Below are positions 11,193 to 23,695 of a stretch of 64,000 bases of DNA, piece after piece (the stretch's first letter is position 1; each line of letters opens with the position of its first letter). Location of the stretch: contig JAALGY010000020.1 of assembly GCA_032358165.1 (NCBI GenBank), forward strand, positions 1,550,001-1,614,000. The letters run 5' to 3'. Position numbers and translations under genes: made by a program. The notes under the pieces are model-generated. The model had not been told where the DNA came from. It made no database searches and saw only the letters and a program-made list of their open reading frames with translations. Source of the stretch: Diplosphaera chodatii (Eukaryota; Chlorophyta; Trebouxiophyceae; Prasiolales; Stichococcaceae).

Positions 11193-14100
11193 ATGGCGAC
11201 TTCATCAAGAGGCAACCGCGCAAAGACGCAGGTCTTACAAGAGTAAGTGACACACCATCCCGTGCCTGGTAAGCTGCAGCATTTGGCACACACCAGCCGT
11301 CAGGTCGGCAGACGGTTTCCTTAGTGCTCCTTCTTTGTCTGTGCAGATGCGACATGTCGTCGTTGATCGAGCCTGAGGACCCCTCGGATGGCCTGGCAAT
11401 GTTCACGGCAAGCAAAGGTGCTCCCTTGTGGCCATGGCAGCGGCGGGTGCCATTTAGGTTTCATGTCTTCCTGAGATGCAGCATGCACCGCATGCAAGCT
11501 TTGATGTGTTCGCGAAACACAATGGCCCCTTTGCAATCATCTGAGACTGTACCATCATCATTTCAGCTGCCGCGCTGACGGTAGGGTTGCTCAGGCGTCA
11601 GACGTGCTTATGTCGCTGTTGTTGGCTGGTGCAGTGATTGCCACCATTGGTCCGGCGTCACAGAGCGTCGACGTGCTGTGCAAGATGCTGGAGGCGGGAA
11701 TGACGTGTGCGCGCCTGGATCTCACGGTGCTGCCCCAATTTGCTGCCTGCTGTGCTGTTTCGCGGTTGAAATCTGCTCTGAGGATCTGCGTGGCTCGGCT
11801 CACACCACAGAAAGGGTGCCACTCCGTTTGACGACACATTGCTACTCCACGCTGTGCAGTGGGGCACCATCGACTACCATCGGCAGACGCTTGACAACAT
11901 TGCGGATGCATCGCGCCGTACACGGAAGCTGTGTGCCGTCATGCTTGATACACTAGGCCGCGAGATCGTGGTGCGTCGGGATGCGAAGATCGGGGCAGAT
12001 GGCTGGCCAGTGCACGAGGAGACTATGAAGATCACCTGCGGACAGAAGGTAAGTACTGGCAACCAGAAATGGTGGGGTTACTCAACCTTGTGCCGCCAGG
12101 AAACGTGGGGTTGCATGCACCAGGCAATAGCTACGAGTGCAGCATACAGTGCCATTACAGGAATTACACGTGCACGTTGCTGACTGCGGTTCGCACCGCT
12201 CTGCAGCTGGTTCTGACGACAAAGAGCCAGCAGGAGGCGGCAAAGGACGCGCTGCCAGTGTCATACCAGAAGCTGCCCAGTATGGTGGAGGTTGGCGACG
12301 AGATCTTCCTTGGGCGCTACCTTGTCACCGGCGCAGAGGAGGCCTCCCTTTTCCTGGAGGTGGGTGTTCTGCCAGTTTTATGGGTACGCTGTCACCATCG
12401 TCCGCTCCCCATTGCTGCAGCCAGAAGTGTTACCAGACATTGCTGTGCTGAGCCTGTTGCACCGGGCATCCTACCCTCAACTACATAGTTGACACAGCGA
12501 GAAATACCATGAACTATTGCATACAGGGAGTTTATCGTCACTGTTGTTCGTCACTGTTGTACTGCACCACCTGCTGTGAGCAGGTGACAGAAACCACAGC
12601 CACGGACGTCATCTGCGAGGCGCGGAACGATGCCGTGCTGGGCGGCCTGCTCACTGTGTTCCACACAGAGCGCTCCTCCAGCAGCCTCAACAACATGCAG
12701 AACGACCTGCCGGTATGTGCTCCCTAGTGATTGCAAGCCTACAGCAACATGATGACAGTATTCGCATGCGAAGAACAGCGTTCCTGCAATTTGCACTAGG
12801 ATGTTCGTGAATGTGCCTGGCCACCCAGCTGCGATGGAGGCACAGTGAGGTCTGCTAACCTGGCCTGCACTTACTTCTGGTCGACGACTACCTGTCTGGC
12901 TGTCACTGTTCAGGTGCTGCACGACTTGGACAAGCAGGCGCTGAAGGCCCTGTCAGCGCACTATGAGATCGACTTCCTGAGCCTGTCGTTCTGCCGCGCG
13001 GGTGATGACGTGCTGGAGGCCCGGTCCTTCCTCAAGTCCATTGGACTGACCACCACCAAGGTGCAGACTTCACCAGTGTGACTCTAGTCTTGCCCCTGCA
13101 CAAATGCGTCCTAAATGATTGGCACCCTGTGATTTGCGCGCTGAGTGGACATTGTATCTGCAGGACAACAGCTCTGATGGTCGTCATGCCTTTAACCATT
13201 GTGCTGCTGCAGGTGTTGGCAAAGCTGGAGTCACGGCAGTCGCTGTTTGCGTTCAAGGACATTGCGTCTGCATCGGACGGTGTCATCATGTCGCGTGGCA
13301 ACCTTGGGCTGGATGTTGTCCCAGAGAAGATGGCGCTCATACAGAAGGCAGGCATTGAGCTGCTTGTCAGCGCACTTGCATGATGCACTGATCACTCTGT
13401 ACCGTCAGGTGGCGCACAGCTGTGGCTCGAGGGGCACCTCGAGGAGGGAGACAGTCGTCCACGCTGCATGCATGTGGCTGCATGAGTCATGCACGAGCCG
13501 GGCAGGTGTCAAAGCAGGGTTTTAATGTGGGCTTGTCAGCATAGGCGATGATCGCCAACTGCAACATCATGGGCAAGCCGATCATCATCACGCGGCTGGT
13601 CGACACCATGTCCTCCAACCCACGGCCGACCAGGTGTCGCCTGAGCCCGAATCCTGCATGATGATATCCCTGACATTGCTGTAAATGCTCTGCAGTGTAC
13701 ATGTACCACTCCCAGTGCTCAGGCATATCAAAACTCAGCGGATCATTGAGCCCTGCAAATGACACTATTGTGATGCACATCATGGGTCCTCGCAGGGCTG
13801 AGGCAACAGACGTGGCGAATGCTGTGATGGATGGCGCGGACGCGTTTCTGCTGGGCGCGGAGACGCTGCGGGGCTTCCATCCAGTGCTCACCATCGCGAC
13901 CATCCTGTCGATTGCCCGGCAAGCGGAGGCGGTGTTTGACCATATGCACCACTTTGACCACCTCATGACGGTGCGTCTCATGCCCCTGTTGCGCATGTGA
14001 CTTCGTTGCCGGAGTAGGGCTGGGCTGCGGCGTCGGGAGAGGCTGATCACAGAAGAACCAAACAGCGCTGTATCACTCACCTGCCCTCATGGTCTCGAAA

Positions 14101-16731
14101 TCAATCTTGACAACCTGCTGTCCTGATCACATTCAGGAGGCGCTGATCGCGGACAAGGATGGGGACGGGAATGGCATCGAGCACTCGCAGTCGCAGTCCA
14201 GCATGCACTCCGACTCGCTGCCCGTCGGCTCCATGCCGCCCGGCGCCCTGCCCGCCTCCTCCCCCTCCGCAGGTGAGCGGCCACCAAGGGCCTGGTGGTG
14301 ATGACACAGCCGTCCCAGGCGCAACAGCCCTCCTGTTGCCAACTCCTCTGCACGCTTCCCCGTTGGGCAGTGCTTCTGCCGCTGGAACCGCCGACCTCCT
14401 CAGCTAGATGGGTGCTGAGCGCTGTTATCACAACAACGGGGTGGACCTGCACACCTGTGCCCACTGCGTTGGGTCGTGGCAGCAGTCAGTACCTTCAAAG
14501 TTTGCCTGCCGCGTTACTGATCACCTCAGGGTCGACGGGGACCTTCTGCTCATCATGTGCAATATGCCCAGCTGCGGGGTCCATTGCAGAGCAGCTAGTA
14601 GCCCGTCGTCGGATTAAATGCCATCATGGTGGGCATGACAGCCTGATATCGAAGTGTAAGTTGATGCTGCTGTGGTGCTGGCTGCTACCCCAGCCACCGG
14701 AAACAGGGTGAGCCGCAGCGCTTTTGTCACGGCTTCCCCAAAACCGCCGGGTAGGGGCTCTGCAGATCCAGCAGATGCTATACAATTGACCAATGTAGCA
14801 GAGAAGCTGTACCTGGTTGCTGTCAAAGACAAGAGCAGCAACGGCAAGCCTAAGTGCACTGCATGTGCTGCGTAGTACGGCTGCAGGTCGTTGAAGGCCC
14901 AGCTAGACACGACAAGCCTCAACTGTCATTTGCAGGTACCTTGCGGCATATGGGGTCAGGCGCGAACTTCGGCTCAATGGGCAACGTGCTCCGGCACAAC
15001 AGCGCGCCGCTGTTGTCTCGACAGGTGCGCATGTTTGCCCTCAAGTGTGTGTGTTTTGTGTTGCCCTGCAGCATTGCATTGCATAGGCCATGCACATGGC
15101 GGGTGCCTGATGCCCATGCAGTGCACATCGGATTCAGGCTGTTAGCAGGCACATACCAATAGAACCGCTATTTGGGTTCCGAGGGCATCCGAGGGCTTGG
15201 GCCCCACATGCACCTGCAGGAGTCAATCGCATCCTCGGCGGTGCGGGCGGCAGACAAGGTGCAGGCCAGCCTCATCATCGTGTACACGCAGACGGGTCAC
15301 ACCGCCAGCTTGGTGTCCAAGTACAGGTGCTTGCGCTATCAGCACGCCCCTGCCCGCTGTCAAAACCCACTACTGCTGTGGCTTGTGAACGAGTAAGTAG
15401 GTGTTCCGCGTGCAGAGCTGCTAAGTTGTAATGTGCCGCCATGCAAGGATAGACTGCCTTGCTGCGAAGGCTGCAAATGCCCACACAGTGGTGTCAGCCC
15501 TGCATCTGAGAGGCTTTGGTTCCGGCCTTTCGTAAGCTTTTTAAGACGCGCAGCAGCCCCAGACCCCTTTAACACTCGAAAACCGTGGCCCATTTGTGCA
15601 GGCCGCCAATGCCCATCCTCACGCTGGTAGTGCCGCAGCTGAAGAGCAACGGGCTGACGTGGCGGCTGACGGGGCGGTCCACCGCGCGGCAGTGCCTCGT
15701 CGAGCGCGGCCTGCTGCCGGTGCTGGCTGCACCCTCCCCCTCAGGTACGTGGCTGCGCCTGTCGATGTCGGGCACCTTACATGACTGCTGGCCGAGTGCC
15801 TGCCGTGCCACTGATAGGGCTGGGCCATCTGCCACACGCCCTCGCGTCCTGTCACGTGACGCTCTCTGCACTTGGACAAATGTACACTCTCACATCAGGG
15901 CTTCCGGCATCAACAGCTGGCTGTGGAGGTGGCACCTGACAGTTGCGGGTACGTCATCTCAGTCACAGGCGAGACGCTGCTGGAGGAGGCGATCCAGATG
16001 ACTGCCAAGTGGGGCCTCGTCAAGGCACACGACCACATTGTGTGCGTGCAGCAGATCCACGACTCCTTCGTCATCAGTGAGCTCCTTGTTGCTCCTCCAA
16101 TGCGACTGTTTCATCGCATCTCTGCTCAGAATTCAGAGCATGGTTGCATGCATACATGTGTCGGCTGAACGCCTTTCGGTTTCTGACACGAGATCTGTCA
16201 CCTTGTCATGGAATTCAACCGTAGTGCATCATGCATCAAGGTCAATTGCCACGGCTGCAGAGGTGGTGTCGGTGGACGACATGGGCTCAGGCATTGCTAA
16301 CATCCAACCGCAATCGCTCATCAACCTCATCGAGGTACGTGCACTGATGCTTATGACTTACTGCAGGGTGCAACAGTCAGCAGCAAATTTCACGTTTGCA
16401 CACTTGGGCAGGTCTGCTCTCAGCAGTCCACTGCTGGACGTTGCCAGCTTGTATGCATGCAGGCGGGCAGCGATGGCAAGAGGGACCCGCAGGCGCTGAA
16501 GCACACGATGTCAAGACTGCCGTCCAAGACGCTTGGCGACCAGCAGCCGCCCGGCCAGACGGTGTGTTATGTAAAAGTGTCGAACCCTTGTGAATAGCTC
16601 TGCTTGAAAGTGCAGGCTGAACCACCGAACGTTAGGTGTCCTGTGTTTGTCCTGTGTCATGCACTCAGTGTGGAATTGTACTGCAGACAAACCCCGACGT
16701 GGTCAATGCCGCAAAGGCAAATGGCGAATGA
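11193..16731 (+). CDS. Plant-type cytosolic pyruvate kinase with low-complexity insert (18 exons, 695 aa)
   Basis: Converts phosphoenolpyruvate and ADP to pyruvate and ATP, the last step of glycolysis. All 18 exons join in phase: 11193-11242, 11347-11417, 11635-11726, 11860-12048, 12207-12359, 12584-12712, 12914-13060, 13213-13347, 13545-13633, 13796-13970, 14137-14272, 14936-15024, 15163-15326, 15602-15744, 15969-16076, 16261-16334, 16463-16561, 16687-16731. Visible motifs: [35 protein letters not shown], the catalytic-lysine segment [20 protein letters not shown] (Asn near residue 307 where RGDLG is usual), [42 protein letters not shown] and [20 protein letters not shown]. It is closest to the plant subgroup that also has RGNLG. 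Residues about 411-485 are a Ser/Gly/Pro-rich insert, and a tail of about 50 residues follows the C domain. The intron after exon 8 has a GC donor. No transit peptide, so probably cytosolic. Confidence 0.95.
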
Positions 16732-17153
16732 GAGCGCCCAGTGCCCCAAGACGCTGCCACGGCACAGCGAGGGAAGCATGGGCTGCCGCGGGTTGTTGCA
16801 TTCTCGACTATGCTGTTCAGCAGCAGCACCGTTGCATGACTGTATTCTGTCTGACTTCAGTCAGTGGCGAGGTCGCTACATATTCTTTCTGGTATTGCCA
16901 TGCCGTCTGGGGTTGTTACTGCTTTCCTGAGTAACACGAGTGTCCCAAGTCTGCAGCCTGCTTGATCAGCATTCTGAGTGTCTGCTTCCCTGAGTAGTGA
17001 TTCGTTTGTCAGCACACTGTATAGCTACCAACATGCAAACCAAATGCAGCCGGTCAATGCTCTGAAGCTCCAACCGCTGATGCCATTTGTGCTGCTCCAC
17101 ATCCACCGTGCCCACGCTTTGGTGGGCTGCTGCTGTGCTGCCAGGCTGCTGCG
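16732..17153. other. Convergent intergenic region
   Basis: Holds the 3' ends of pyruvate kinase (+) and flavodoxin (-). No coding potential is recognised here. Confidence 0.5.
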
Positions 17154-18530
<1,377 letters not shown>

Positions 18531-20077
18531 GCATGCTGGATGGTGTGGTTTTCACAAGGAAGTATCAGGCCTCGACAACAGAGACGACAGCACAGCGCAA
18601 GATATTCTAGTTGTTTTCCATACGACAGTTTCAGGCCGCCGAGGGTGCGCCGACCGCTTGCCCGACGCACAGGCATACAACCAGTCACGTGCTTAAGCGA
18701 GGTGCAACCACGCAAGGTGTGGTCTGCTGGACTCGTGTATACGCGAGTGAATTTTGCTCAAAGCAGTGCATTGTTCTTTGATCCACTCCAATGCACGTCA
18801 CGTGCTATGCGACAAGACAAAGTCACGATGTGTTCTTTCGACACTCGCGATCGCTGTTATGTTATGGTGCTCCGGTATGACCGTCGACAAGACACGTTGA
18901 TATCGTAACACGTTGCACTCACCTGGTGGTGCGGAGTCCACCCTTCTTGCAGCTCACGTTCATCTGCGCAGTGGGGAGCGACATTGGTGCAGCGGTAGTG
19001 GACGCGACACGGTGAGCCAGGGATGTGTGTGAGACAAGATGTTAACAGGACTTTCAACCTGGTGCTTGATGAAGCTTAAAATGTGGTCGCGAGCGGCGCG
19101 CACGCTTGGTGCTGAGCAACGCGCGAGCCATGCACGCAGCAAATAGTGTGTCTGACTGGGCTGACAGGGGGTGACAGAATTCAGCCGAACCCGCCCCCGT
19201 TCACATTTACAAAAAAAAATTGCTCAGTTTAACGCATTAACATCAGCTGTATACATCCACACATTAATAGGAGCTATGAGTGTTCATGTAGCGCTGCTGA
19301 CCCGCTGCGCTTAACAGCTTGTGCGGCACTTCAAACCAGCAAGTTGCGGACTGGGCAGCGCTCGGGTGAAGAGTCTGCCCAGCGCTGAGGGCAGAGAGCA
19401 TGATGAACGACAGGCAGAGGGCGCTCGTAACAATGCTGGGGGTGACGTACACAGTCGGCGTCGTGAGTGGATGGTGAGGTCGCCTCAGCGCCACTGCTGC
19501 GACATCGTCTGCTGCAGTTCTGTGTGGAGGCGATACGCAGCCTGTTGAACGTCGTCATAGTGCTTGTGTGCTTTGCTTGCAGGTGCTTACACAAGTATGC
19601 ACGCAAGGTGCGCAGCGTCTCTGCTACTGCTCTCGATGGTTGTGCGCCTGCAGTGCTTTGATGAATAAAGATTTGCAGCATTAATGCTGTCTATGTGTGC
19701 GTTGAGTTACTTGCAGTCATTAAAGCGCTGGGGCGACTACCTCTCCTCGCGATCGTCCACTCTCTGATCGGTATGAAGTGAGATGTGTGCCGCGTTGTTG
19801 CGCACTGTCATCATCTCGCAGCCTATGCAAATCTCTTGTGTTGCTCTTAGCTTGAGGCGTTGCAATCTTCGGCTTGCAGAAGCGGTGCGCAGGTGTACAA
19901 CGCCAGCTGAGCTGTGCCTTGCCGGTGCCAATGTGGGAGTAGAGGATGCGCATGCCAACTGCGCATCGGTCGCCAATACCAAACGCCACTGTGTACCATA
20001 CCTTCACAACTAGATGCTGCTTGGTTTCCCTTTGCGTTCAGCTTGATCCTTATGTTCTGCATTCAGCCCTTGTGAGT
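18531..20077. other. Long intergenic region, mostly without supported genes
   Basis: Contains the flavodoxin upstream region, a run of nine A at 19211-19219, the tentative small gene at 19400-19661, and aataaa at about 19664, just after that gene. An ORF antisense at 19960-19142 has a targeting-like start but no ATG. Otherwise I see nothing I can support. Confidence 0.4.
19400..19661 (+). CDS. Tentative small protein with two hydrophobic segments
   Basis: I do not recognise this gene. Proposed exon 1 is 19400-19462 (MMNDRQRALVTMLGVTYTVG, then V), ending at a strong gtgagt donor. Proposed exon 2 starts at 19517 after ctgctgcag and stays in phase, reading FCVEAIRSLLNVVIVLVCFA followed by a Cys/Lys/Arg-rich stretch and a stop at 19661. 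Each exon has one hydrophobic stretch, so the product would be a two-pass membrane peptide of about 69 residues. An aataaa follows the stop. The intron would be only 54 bases. A cag/gtg site inside exon 2 offers other splicing. The evidence is weak: no homology is recognised. Confidence 0.25.
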
Positions 20078-23035
20078 TTAATATTCAGATTTATGCCATT
20101 GCCTATCCTGCCTGTCGGTATGTGATCCCTGTAAACAGACAGTGCGGCTTCCGCAGACTTGCCTACCTAGCAGGCGCCCTTCAGCCCATCCAACCTTCAG
20201 CGGCCTCCATATGCAGGGAGGGTAGCAGGTGGTGGAGACGGTGTCTTGCCTGTGTGCATTCACAAAGCAGCTGACAACCACATTCAGGACGTTCATGGCT
20301 GCAGACTGCAGCAGCGCGACAGCCGCGTGCAGAGTACCTGCCAAACGTCGACAACACAACACACCCGATCGCAGGGCGGTCAAGATGGCGTCCACAAGCT
20401 CGGCGTTGTCAGGGGTCAGCGCAGTCGGCGCTGCTGTCGGTGCGCGGGTGATCGGCGGCGCGGGTCGGGTGAGGGTGGCAGCTGTCGGCGGTGGCGTTGG
20501 CGCTGCAGTCGGTGCTTTGGTGGTGGGAGCGGGGGTCGTGGGTGCTGGGGTAGTGGGCGCAGGTGTGGTCGGTGCTGGGGTGGGCGCAGCCGTTTCAGGG
20601 GCCGGGGTCGGCGGCGGGGTGGGCGCTGCAGTGGAGATGGGAGCCGCCGTGAAAGCCGGGCCGGGCAGGGCGCCGTAGCCGGGGGACGCGGCGGCGGCTG
20701 GCGGCACGGCGGGCCTGGGCGGCGTGGGCAGGGCGGCGCCCGGCGCAATCGGGGGCCCCGCCACCTGCGGCGTGGGAGACGACGCCGCAGCGCCGGTGCC
20801 GAACTGTGCTTGCGATGGATACCGCGCGGCTGCCAGCTTCGGGATGACGCCCCTGTTGCAAACGTGCGAGCATCTCAGCGCCAAGACCCTTGGAGATCGG
20901 GGGTAACATGGAGAGCGAACGCTGTCCCCCCTGGATTGGGTACAGTTCGCCCCAGTATGCAACATGGTGGCCCATGGCATGAGGTGTGTCGCATGGCCTG
21001 TGCCATGCTGGCATGGCACATGCAGCATGATATCATCAAGCTGGCAAGCGAGCCACGCACGGCAGCAGCAGGCTCTGGCCATTCATGTCGGTGACGAGCA
21101 GGTCGAGGGGCGGCAATGGGACTGCGCCCTGCGTCTGCCACACCGCTCCAAATGCATTCTGCAGCGGTTGGAAGGTGCCCTGCGGGGCACCATGTGGAGC
21201 GGAAGCTGCGTCCCTGGGTGTTGGTACACACCAGAAGGCACGCTCAAGTCTTGTACAAACACAGGCATTGCAGGCCATGAAGCCCACTGAAGCCACCACA
21301 CCTTGCCAGCAGCGCTGTATGACACGCCATTGATGCCGCCTGGCCCGGCAACCTGTAATGGTACATTGCCAAGCAAGCTGCCAGCCGGCAACTTTGAGAC
21401 CTCAGGTGTGTGCACAATCTGACGCAGCCAGTGCATGCACACTGCCAGCCATGAGCGGGCACAGTCCATCCAGAGAGCGCGTGTGCCACCTCTTCCAAGG
21501 CTAGCTGGAAGAAGCCGCCTTGCGATCCTCGCACCTTCAGTGCGTGCAAGTGTCACTGTCACTGGTGCAGGGCTGCAGGTCTGGCCGCAACATCCATGCT
21601 TTCGGTGTGAACAACTGGTGACAGTCTGTGCAGCAGACCGGTTTGCAGATGTGTGCTTCACTGTGCAATATTTCAAAGACCCGCTGCTAGGAGTTCAGCA
21701 CAAGACCTGCCGTACGTCTACGGTCAGATTGCTTGGCGGTGTGCATGCCACCTGCGGGCACATTGTGTCGTCGTGGGTAGGTAGTATGTACTGCTGGCAA
21801 TGGTGTCATTGACCACATGCGAGGCTGGAGCACATGGATGCGGTATCCTTACGGCCCCTAAGGAGGTACTACCGGGTAGTACCTGTCGAAAGCTGATTGG
21901 CACGCTTCCAGTGTCAGCTAGGTTGTCTGTGAGGTTTGCAACGAAGACAGGGTATCTGCAGCAGCACACGTAAGCAAGCACTTTGCTGCGGCAATGCTGC
22001 CAGTATCTCAGGACGAGAACAGGCTTGCACTCATGGTGTGTCAGCTCACGCAATGTTGATTTGGTTGATGGGGCAGCTGGCGCAGGTGTCGGTGATCTGC
22101 ACTTGAAGTGGTCCCTTGCCCTCACAGCCAGACTGCGGCCAGAACACTTACAGCAGCTTTTCTTGGTGATCTCACAGCACGCACACTTGTCGTACCCATC
22201 CTGCCCCAAAGCGCGGGGGCATGGCATGTAGCAACACCACCACCTGATGGTATCAAATACTTGCAATACTGCCCACCCACCCACCGAGGCGGTGCACTGC
22301 AGCTCCAGGCAGCGGCCGCAGGCGTCCTTCGGTGGCCCCGCCGTGCCCAGCAGTACCCTGCTGAGGTTCGGGCTGATGGCCGCAGCGCCAAAGAATGGCC
22401 ATACAAATTGCTGCAAAGTGGGACGGCAAGCCCGCTGATCACGCACTAGTCAGCTGCAGCAAGCAGGTGTACACAAACCTCCTGCACATTGCTGCTGATA
22501 AGTTGCTCAGGGACCAGCATGCATACATAGCGTTGAAATTGGTCTGTAACCCAGAAATTGTTCGACCTGCAGCTCTCCATAGCCGCACGCTCCCAAAACA
22601 GGCTGGCCTGGACACGTTTGGGGAGTTATGTCAGCAGCCCTAGCTGCTGGGGTAGTGGCCACTTACCATCCTTGGACCGCTGTAATGATTCATGTTGCAC
22701 CTGGTGGTGTGTTCACGTCCACATCTTGCGGGCCGGCGAAGTGCCCAGCAGTACCTGCAGCGGGAGGCAGCCTGGCGTCGGAAGATGCCGCCTGGCAGAT
22801 CAATATAAAGGCACGACGACGATGGGAGCACAAGCTCTCGACTCGCATCAAATTGTATGTCAGTCAGCATGCTGAAGGCAGGTGCATGACCGTAGCAGGC
22901 GCTGCGGCAACGCAGCCTGCTGCGTGCTTTGTAAGCCGTGTGCAGCTGCAGTTGCTCACCTTGAACCAGCGTGCTAGGTAAGCTCTGTGATCGGACTTGG
23001 TGCAGCAGGATCAAGCTGCTGAGCAGGACAGGCAA
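20078..23035 (-). CDS. Expansin-like protein with Pro/Thr-rich C-terminal tail (ends approximate)
   Basis: Expansins are secreted two-domain proteins (a six-stranded double-psi barrel plus a beta-sandwich) that loosen cell walls without hydrolysis. Pieces in order on the minus strand: a hydrophobic leader near 23035 (LPVLLSSLILLHQVRSQ, no ATG seen); HFAGPQDVDVNTPPGAT near 22755-22700; FFGAAAISPNLS then ACGRCLELQCTAS near 22395-22270; GPLQVQITDTCASCPINQIN near 22122-22055; VRGSQGGFFQLALEE near 21540-21490; VAGPGGINGVSYSAAGK near 21350-21303; QPLQNAFGAVWQTQGAVPLP near 21170; and a domain end AAARYPSQAQF near 20825. A Pro/Ala/Thr-rich tail follows. The pieces match, in order, the neighbouring gene at 23696-25510, so the two are tandem paralogues. 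The histidine motif HFD of plant expansins is not visible. The start exon and everything after about 20400 are unresolved. Confidence 0.75.
20415..20700 (-). repeat. Pro/Thr/Ala repeat-coding segment (PAPTT units)
   Basis: The minus strand encodes tandem units of the type TTPAP and TKAPT, flanked by TPPPTPAPETAAP and APPITRAPTAAP. This resembles hydroxyproline-rich glycoprotein linkers of algal walls. The opposite strand therefore shows a long Gly/Val/Arg ORF that is only a shadow. Confidence 0.8.
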
Positions 23036-23695
23036 GGCCCTCTACATAATGATGCTTGTTTCTCCAGGCCACCCAGACACAATGGCTGCAGATGCGATGC
23101 CTGCAGCCAGATTCAGCTGTTCTCAGGCGGCAAACACATATGGATGTAAAATTAGTTGTTTGCGACCAACTGCTTCTCACCCAGCGCGTCGAGCTTCACG
23201 CAAGCACGTAACGTCTGACACCCTCGATCCAGATGGCATCTTTGATCATCGTGCAATCTTGAGCCGCCTGACATTTTCTTGGCGGTTTGGTCCCAGCTAG
23301 GCAGTCAGGGGCAATTTTATCCCACGTGACGTCTAGCTAGCAGCCAGCATGCCATTCTCGCGACATACAGCTGTCCGAGCTGCAAATTGTCGTGTGCACA
23401 GAATACCGTCTATCGGTTTCATATCTATCTGTCACATACACTACCATTGCTACCTGTTTGCGCCGCTTTGCAGCTGCGCTGTCATACCATTGCTCAGCAT
23501 GTGCTACCATGCTGCAACTACGCAACCTCTCAGCAAGAAGACCATGCAGTTTGGCCACGCTTGTGAACTACGCTTCACGTGAGCCGCATGCGCTGCCATT
23601 GCTTGAGAGAGGGGAAGAATATATGCCAGTTGCAGATCTGAGAGTCGCCGCAGTCCTGTGCAGCCTGATGCTTATATGACTGCTCTGTGCACCCG
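23036..23695. other. Spacer between tandem expansin-like genes
   Basis: Holds the promoter of the left gene and the 3' end of the right one, both on the minus strand. Short ORFs only; no supported gene. Confidence 0.5.

Noticed and set aside
20246..21094. 282-codon plus-strand ORF rich in Gly, Arg and Cys
   Set aside because: It is the antisense of the Pro/Thr/Ala repeat and expansin-like exons; composition is explained by the real minus-strand frame.
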